DNA of 10,103 nucleotides. Origin: Pseudomonadota bacterium (GTDB lineage Bacteria; Pseudomonadota; Alphaproteobacteria; Rhizobiales; Hyphomicrobiaceae). The DNA is taken from positions 1-10,103 of the forward strand of contig JAEZBZ010000343.1 of NCBI GenBank assembly GCA_023412745.1. The letters are read 5' to 3'. Position 1 is the stretch's first letter; every line of letters starts with the position of its first letter. The notes below the pieces were generated by a model. It was not told the origin of the DNA. It saw only the letters and a program-made list of their open reading frames with translations, and did no database searches. This document shows positions 6,901-10,103 of this stretch, piece after piece. A program made the translations under genes and the position numbers.

Positions 6901-7015
6901 TGGGATATTCGCGGACCGTCAACTTGCTGTAGGAGACGATGCCCAGCAGCATCAAAACGAGGCTGAGTACGGTGGCGAAGACGGGCCGCCGGATGCAGAC
7001 CTCGATCGGGCTCAC
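3947..7015 (-). CDS. RND efflux pump inner-membrane subunit (HAE1/AcrB-type)
   Basis: A 1022-residue protein, full length for the hydrophobe/amphiphile efflux family (about 1020-1050). It is a proton-driven drug or solute exporter that works as a trimer between a fusion protein and an outer-membrane channel. The N-terminus begins at the first membrane helix (IRRPVFATVLSLVLMLLGI), and the porter region includes YPGASATIIETQVTQILE. The proton-relay pair is Asp400-Asp401 in GLVVDDAIVVLENI (AcrB Asp407-Asp408), and the partner lysine is Lys915 in GLITKHGILIVDF (AcrB Lys940). Helix clusters lie near 334-480 and 850-1005, as expected for the two-fold repeat. Its ATG overlaps the stop of the fusion-protein gene by 4 bp (ATGA), so the two are translationally coupled. 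The substrate cannot be told from the sequence. No symbol is given because several paralogous pumps fit equally well. Confidence 0.95.
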   Translation of the reverse strand: MSPIEVCIRRPVFATVLSLVLMLLGIVSYSKLTVREYPNVDEPTVSVVTTYPGASATIIETQVTQILEGSIAGIAGIDVLESTSRSESSRITVRFRPEVDPDVAASDVRDRVSRVRGRLPDEVRESIIAKVEADAQAVMYMVFTSDRMNALEITDYVDRYIIDSLKNLTGVADVTIFGERRYAMRIWVDRERLAAYALTVQDVENALRAQNVELPSGRIESQEREFSVLSRTGLTTPEQFREIVVKRTNGYQVKLGEVARVELGAADERRDSRYNGQPAIAVGIIKQAVANPLDVSNAVRAVLPEMNASLPHGLQAAIGNDDAVFIDRSIKAVYTTIIEAIVLVVLVIVVFLRSLRASLIPIVTIPISLIATFTLMLMFGFSINTLTLLAMVLAIGLVVDDAIVVLENIARHIEHGMRPLQAAIVGTKEIGFAVVAMTMTLVAVYAPIAFATGRTGRLFLEFALALAGAVLVSGFVALTLTPMMCSKLLRHNPTPGRLFNAIEAVLQRLEAGYRKAVQWALAARWAVVVLGLTAAAGSVVLFLSLKSELSPVEDRGVLIVRGTGPEGATLAYTARYSSEADAIMEKIPEVSSRLIINGVPEVSRFIAIGRLSDWSERDRKQQQLNAQIGPQVRKIPGVQAFAQNPNAFGQRGGSRPVEFVIQTSGTYEQLQEHADLMMERIRAYPGLDGVDTDLKLNTPEFRIDINRQKIADMGLDVALVGRTLETLLGGREVTRFERDGEQYDVYVQLSATDRNSPETLSTIFLRGPSGDMIQLSNIVSINETVAPKELKRFNQMRSVTIQANLAPGYSLGEGLDFLERTAREVLPANVQTELAGQSREFRTTGQSLAFVFLLALGFIYLVLAAQFESFRDPVIIMLTVPLSMVGALGTLYLAGGTLNVYSQIGLVTLVGLITKHGILIVDFANQQQEAGRDKYSAIVEAAALRLRPILMTTGAMVLGAIPLALATGAGAESRQQIGWVISGGMTVGTLLTLFVVPVVYSFIGRKHVARKDEPAAAVAPAE

Positions 7016-8112
7016 GAACGACCCTCCGCCGCCCGCGCCTGCCGCTGGACCACTTCGACGCTGACGCCGTCCCGAAGCTTGAGCTGACCGGCAGTGACCA
7101 CGATGCTATCTGGCGCAACGCCGGACAGGATCTGCACCTCACCATTGGCGCGCCGTCCAAGGGTCACTTTCACCTCATGCGCTTTGCCCTCGCGCACCTG
7201 ATAGATGATCATGTCGCTGCCACGCGGCACGATTGCGCTCTCCGGCACCACGACCACTTCGCGCGACGTCTTGCCCATAACCAGGATGCGCGCGAACAGC
7301 CCCGGCCGCAACAGCAGGTCCGGATTGCTCATGCGGGCGCGGATCTGCAGCGCACGACCGTTCACGTCCACCTGCGGATCGATCGCGTAAATCTCGGCGC
7401 TGAAAGTGCGACCGGGCACCGCGTCGATTTCAACCTGGACGGATTGGCCGATACTCACTTGCGTCAGCGCGACTTCGGGGAGTTTGAAGTTGACCTTCAG
7501 GTAGTCGATCTTCTCCAGGTTCACGACCGGCGTGCCGATGCTCACGAAGGCACCGACCGAGGCATTGCGCAGGCCGACGACGCCAGCAAACGGCGCTTTG
7601 ATGACGTGTTTGGAGAGACGGACAGTTGCGAGATCCAGGGCCGCGCGGGCGGTGCCGAGGTTCGCGATCGCTTCGTCCTGCGCGCGCTCGGTGACGTTGC
7701 CGGTCCGCGACAGGGCGCGCGCGCGCTCCCGATTTGCTTGCGCCAGGTCGAAACGGGCTTGCGCGTCGGCGACCTCGGCGCGCGCCAGTGCATCATCCAG
7801 CGTGATCAAGTCTGCCCCTGCGGCGACCGGCTGACCTTCGGAAAAGGCAAAACCCGCAATCCGGCCGGCAATCTCGGAGGAAACCTGCACAGACTCGTCG
7901 GAGGCCAGCCCGCCGACGGCACGCAGATCGGTCCGATACGTCGATGCCTTCGCGGCGATGGCTTCTACGCTGACCGCGGCCGGTCCCGCCGTTTTCGCTT
8001 TGCCGGGCGGCAACTTTTCGGCACGCAGCGTGGCTTGCCAATCAGGCACCATTGCGATCGCCGCTGCTCCGACGGCTAGCAGCGCGATGGCGATCAGCAC
8101 CTGTTTGCGCAT
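7012..8112 (-). CDS. RND efflux periplasmic adaptor (membrane fusion protein)
   Basis: A 366-residue periplasmic adaptor that bridges the inner-membrane pump and an outer-membrane channel. Domains in order: N-terminal signal/anchor helix 4-22 (no lipobox cysteine), first lipoyl half about 75-106 (VQVSSEIAGRIAGFAFSEGQ), coiled-coil hairpin about 107-165, second lipoyl half 168-200 (KHVIKAPFAGVVGLRNASVG), beta-barrel 203-280 (ending in LLLRPGLFARILV) and membrane-proximal domain 281-355. The frame also has an ATG at 8124, but GGGAG (8118-8122) lies 5 nt before the ATG at 8112, and the signal sequence starts cleanly there as MRKQVLIAIALL; I chose 8112. The pump gene follows with a 4-bp overlap. 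No outer-membrane channel gene is present next to it, so a TolC-like protein encoded elsewhere is presumably used. Confidence 0.93.
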   Translation of the reverse strand: MRKQVLIAIALLAVGAAAIAMVPDWQATLRAEKLPPGKAKTAGPAAVSVEAIAAKASTYRTDLRAVGGLASDESVQVSSEIAGRIAGFAFSEGQPVAAGADLITLDDALARAEVADAQARFDLAQANRERARALSRTGNVTERAQDEAIANLGTARAALDLATVRLSKHVIKAPFAGVVGLRNASVGAFVSIGTPVVNLEKIDYLKVNFKLPEVALTQVSIGQSVQVEIDAVPGRTFSAEIYAIDPQVDVNGRALQIRARMSNPDLLLRPGLFARILVMGKTSREVVVVPESAIVPRGSDMIIYQVREGKAHEVKVTLGRRANGEVQILSGVAPDSIVVTAGQLKLRDGVSVEVVQRQARAAEGRS

Positions 8113-8117
8113 TACCA

Positions 8118-8122
8118 CTCCC
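8118..8122 (-). promoter_or_regulatory. Ribosome binding site deciding the adaptor start at 8112
   Basis: GGGAG on the minus strand ends 5 nt before the ATG at 8112. It overlaps the alternative ATG at 8124-8122, whose own upstream sequence (TTCGTGGTGACTGA) has no good Shine-Dalgarno. Confidence 0.55.
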
Positions 8123-8380
8123 ATTCAGTCACCACGAACCCGTATCGGCGCATCGTCCACTGGCGACGCCCTCTAGATGTAGACGGTGCAGGCGCCGGAA
8201 TTCCGTCGCAAGGTCTGGATGCGATTTGTGCGTTGAACCTGTCGTGAACGATACGGCCGTAACGGATCGAGCCGTAGCGCCACGCCCAACCCAGGTTGCC
8301 TCCGCAACGAGAGACCGGCGCGCCTCAAACTGCTACACTATCTAGGAGCGCTGTACCCTGCGAGCGCTTTCATGCGACGT

Positions 8381-8409
8381 TATTCATATTTTATTATGAC
8401 ATTCAGCAA
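8381..8409 (-). promoter_or_regulatory. Weak promoter candidate for the efflux operon
   Basis: On the minus strand TTGCTG (8409-8404) is followed after 17 nt by TGAATA (8386-8381), in the only AT-rich stretch of the upstream region. It would give a leader of about 260 nt containing the palindromes at 8252-8261 and 8196-8205. Promoters in GC-rich alphaproteobacteria are often poor matches, so a start closer to the gene is equally possible. Confidence 0.25.
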
Positions 8410-8420
8410 CCGTCGTACAT

Positions 8421-8445
8421 CTGTGGATGCAGTGCCACAGTGGCA
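8421..8445. other. Overlapping dyads just after the 8451 gene
   Basis: CTGTGG (8421-8426) pairs with CCACAG (8435-8440) across 8 nt. The overlapping TGCCAC-A-GTGGCA (8433-8445) is a 13-bp palindrome. It starts 5 bp after the stop codon of the minus-strand membrane protein gene, so it may be a transcript end. No T-run follows, which lowers confidence in a terminator. Confidence 0.35.
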
Positions 8446-8450
8446 AGCCG

Positions 8451-9368
8451 TCACTCGCCCAGACTGTCTGAGTGCACCTGAACCACGCCGATGTCCCCCT
8501 GAAGCACATAGATCATCAGATCGGGCCGTTCCTGGGCCAGCCGCGCCGCTAATGCCCTCCCCTTGGCGGCATGCGCCTCTAGCTCGGTCTCACTCCACAA
8601 TGACTTGAACGCGACGTCGGGATCCTTCGAGGCAGTGTAGTCATCCGCCCAGCAGGCCAAATCCTCGGCCAGCTCGCCGGAAATATCGAGCAGATAGGGC
8701 GGGAAATCCCCGTCCAGATCCTCATCCAGCGCCCACAACGGATAGGCGTGGAATTCGGCCATCACCTTGATCCGCTTGCACTGCGCGCGAGCCTTCTCGC
8801 GTTCGGCGATCCTGTCGTAAGGCTCGCCACCGTCGAACGCAGCCAGCCCGCCACCCCGCGCAACCGGCTTCATGACCGTGCAGGCGACATACACGATGTG
8901 CCCTGCAACCGCTGCGCCTGCGACGGCGAGAGCCGGCCACGCGACGTCTGACCAGTGGTGCAGCTTGCCGGTCAGTAATGCCCAGATGACGAGCGCGGTG
9001 GCGGCGCCGTAGATCACGAACGCATTCATAGAGCCCTGGCGTCCCTTGGGATCGAGCTCGTCCTCAACATCGAAGTAGCGCGGTGCAAGGTAAAACAGGT
9101 AGGCGATCTGCCCCAGGACGGACGCAACGAAAACCCACGCCGCCCAATCGATCAGCAGCATCAGCAGGATGCCGCCGATCATCACGATCGTGGAAGCCGT
9201 CAGCAGCCACATCGCTTGCGCAGTATCGACAGGACTTGGTCGTTTTGCGGCAATTGCGGCGATGGCCTGGTCGAGAAAGTACGACGTCAGCCCCGCACGC
9301 GTCGCAGCGTAGCCCGCGAACGCGTAGAACAACCCAACCAGTCTGAGCCCAATCTCGGCGGCGTCCAT
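8451..9368 (-). CDS. Membrane protein with soluble C-terminal domain, function unknown
   Basis: A 305-residue protein that I do not recognise as a characterised family. The first half is hydrophobic, with likely membrane segments near residues 7-26, 52-72, 74-95, 115-133 and 142-165. A basic linker (RIAEREKARAQCKRIKVMAE, 187-206) leads to an acidic soluble domain of about 100 residues: FHAYPLWALDEDLDGDFPPY, then SGELAEDLACWADDYTASKD, SETELEAHAAKGRALAARLA and a final strand-rich end. The YPLW...LS/ISxEL..DLxxWADxY pattern reminds me of small stand-alone cytoplasmic proteins of unknown role; that link is from memory and unproven. The ATG at 9368 is well supported by GAGGGGG (9373-9379). It lies 29 bp after the adenylate-forming enzyme gene and is probably co-transcribed with it. 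Confidence 0.82.
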   Translation of the reverse strand: MDAAEIGLRLVGLFYAFAGYAATRAGLTSYFLDQAIAAIAAKRPSPVDTAQAMWLLTASTIVMIGGILLMLLIDWAAWVFVASVLGQIAYLFYLAPRYFDVEDELDPKGRQGSMNAFVIYGAATALVIWALLTGKLHHWSDVAWPALAVAGAAVAGHIVYVACTVMKPVARGGGLAAFDGGEPYDRIAEREKARAQCKRIKVMAEFHAYPLWALDEDLDGDFPPYLLDISGELAEDLACWADDYTASKDPDVAFKSLWSETELEAHAAKGRALAARLAQERPDLMIYVLQGDIGVVQVHSDSLGE

Positions 9369-9397
9369 GGTTCCCCCTCGCCGCCGAGTGCCGTCTT

Positions 9398-10103
9398 TTA
9401 ACGACGTTGAAAGTCCTTCTCGGCGCGGACCTTCAAGCTATTGCGATCGATCTTGTTTGTCCCGGCCAACGGCAGGGCATCGAGGAAGAACACACCACGC
9501 GGGTGTTGATAAGCCGGGCCATTGGCGATCACCCACGCCTTCACCGCCTGCTCATCGATGCCGGAGCCCAGCCGCCTGACGACGAACGCGACCGGAAGAT
9601 GCTGCTTGGTCTCATCGGGCACCGGCACCACGATCGCCTGCGCGATCTCGGGATGCTGTTCCAGGATGCGTTCGACTTCCACAGGCCAGATATTCTCCCC
9701 GGCACAAACGAACATGTCGTCCTCGCGCCCGACGAACCAATGGAAGCCCTGCTCATCGCGCCGCACCACGTCGCCGGAGTGATACCAGCCGCCGTCGCGC
9801 AGTGCGGACCGCGTCTTGTCAGGCAGGTTGCGGTAACCGCGCATGGTCGCGGGATTTCGCATCTGCAGCACGCCCTCGCCCGGGCCTTCCACGACTTTGC
9901 CACTCGGATCGACAAGGCGGTTCTCTGCCTGTTTGAGCGGATAACCCATGGCGCAATCCGGCGTCTTGATGCCATCCGGATGCGGACCGTAGACGGCGGG
10001 GCCGGCCTCGGTAGTGCCGTATCCGTTCGTGATTGCGGCATTAGGGAACAGCGTCCGGACGCGATCCACCAACTGCTGGCTGTAGGGCGAGGAGCCCATG
10101 AAA
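9398..10103 (-). CDS. AMP-forming acyl-CoA synthetase/ligase, C-terminal part
   Basis: About 234 residues are inside the window; the frame continues past the right edge, so the N-terminal half (including the P-loop-like motif) is not seen. Counting from the first methionine at 10099, visible motifs of the adenylate-forming superfamily are YGTTEAGP (27-34, adenine/acyl pocket), WYHSGD (105-110, Asp110 binds the ribose), the hinge GREDD (124-128), GENIWPVEVERILEQHP (134-150) and the C-terminal catalytic lysine Lys216 in GTNKIDRNSL. Such enzymes activate a carboxylic acid with ATP and transfer it to CoA or another thiol. All motifs needed in this half look intact. The substrate cannot be assigned from this part. 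The downstream neighbour, 29 bp away, is the unknown membrane protein. The methionine at 10099 is internal, because the codon before it (TTC) continues the frame. Confidence 0.9.
   Translation of the reverse strand, partial: FMGSSPYSQQLVDRVRTLFPNAAITNGYGTTEAGPAVYGPHPDGIKTPDCAMGYPLKQAENRLVDPSGKVVEGPGEGVLQMRNPATMRGYRNLPDKTRSALRDGGWYHSGDVVRRDEQGFHWFVGREDDMFVCAGENIWPVEVERILEQHPEIAQAIVVPVPDETKQHLPVAFVVRRLGSGIDEQAVKAWVIANGPAYQHPRGVFFLDALPLAGTNKIDRNSLKVRAEKDFQRR

Larger units (their letters stand above)
8125..8450. other. Non-coding region upstream of the efflux operon
   Basis: About 326 bp with no convincing gene on either strand. It holds two perfect 10-bp palindromes, CGGAATTCCG (8196-8205) and TACGGCCGTA (8252-8261), the latter with a second GCCGTA at 8270-8275. 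It also has two copies of GAGCGCT 16 bp apart (8346-8352, 8362-8368), an AT-rich stretch around 8381-8403 and a dyad at 8421-8445. One or more of these may be operators for the pump operon, but no regulator gene is beside them. Confidence 0.5.

Noticed and set aside
7177..8079. A 300-codon plus-strand frame opposite the adaptor gene
   Set aside because: The adaptor on the minus strand has full domain structure, whereas this frame shows no recognisable domain.
8340..8424. Tandem mini-frames on the minus strand, some with overlapping stop/start codons (including MYDGC and MKALAGYSAPR)
   Set aside because: They are 2-11 codons long with no ribosome sites; such frames are expected by chance in an AT-rich patch. 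A leader-peptide role cannot be excluded but is not supported.
8372..8608. A 78-codon plus-strand frame
   Set aside because: No Shine-Dalgarno, runs into the antisense of the membrane protein gene and has no recognisable features.
1..10103. CRISPR arrays, tRNA or rRNA genes, insertion sequences, phage or integrase genes
   Set aside because: I looked for regularly spaced repeats, cloverleaf-like segments and transposase motifs and saw none.

Overview
The window is GC-rich bacterial DNA, and its gene content points to an alphaproteobacterium of the Hyphomicrobiales (Bradyrhizobium/Rhodopseudomonas-like). The main reason is the set hmuP, hmuT, hmuU, an IsdG-type heme monooxygenase (hmuQ) and a HutX/HuvX carrier in one divergent heme locus. 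The exact genus cannot be fixed from this sequence alone.

Layout. Positions 1-2085, minus strand: hmuP, hmuT and hmuU, in that transcription order; hmuU runs off the left edge, and hmuV would be expected beyond it. Positions 2086-2394: a divergent control region with a perfect 8-bp inverted repeat (TTCTTGAC-N7-GTCAAGAA) that overlaps a good promoter and contains TGA-N9-TCA, plus a 10-bp direct repeat. Positions 2395-3298, plus strand: hmuQ and hutX, with a 9-bp hairpin between them. Positions 3299-3581: a non-coding spacer with a 68-nt imperfect palindrome that looks like a dispersed intergenic repeat. Positions 3582-3878, plus strand: a 98-residue, 25% glycine, probably membrane-inserting protein of unknown function, followed by a hairpin terminator. 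Positions 3947-8112, minus strand: a two-gene RND efflux operon (membrane fusion protein, then inner-membrane pump, overlapping by 4 bp). Positions 8113-8450: non-coding, with several short palindromes and an AT-rich stretch. Positions 8451-10103, minus strand: the C-terminal half of an AMP-forming acyl-CoA synthetase-type enzyme, followed 29 bp downstream by an unrecognised membrane protein with a soluble C-terminal domain.

How the genes work together. HmuT binds heme in the periplasm and HmuU (with HmuV outside the window) moves it across the inner membrane. HutX is a likely cytoplasmic heme carrier, and HmuQ is a likely heme-degrading enzyme that releases iron. HmuP is a small heme-uptake protein known in Bradyrhizobium as a transcriptional coactivator. 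Import and use of heme can therefore be switched together from one divergent promoter region. No outer-membrane heme receptor, TonB system, outer-membrane efflux channel or efflux regulator is present in the window.

Nothing here is clearly a new system. The least explained items are the operator/repeat arrangement at 2170-2256, the hairpin at 2755-2781, the glycine-rich protein at 3582 and the membrane protein at 8451-9368.
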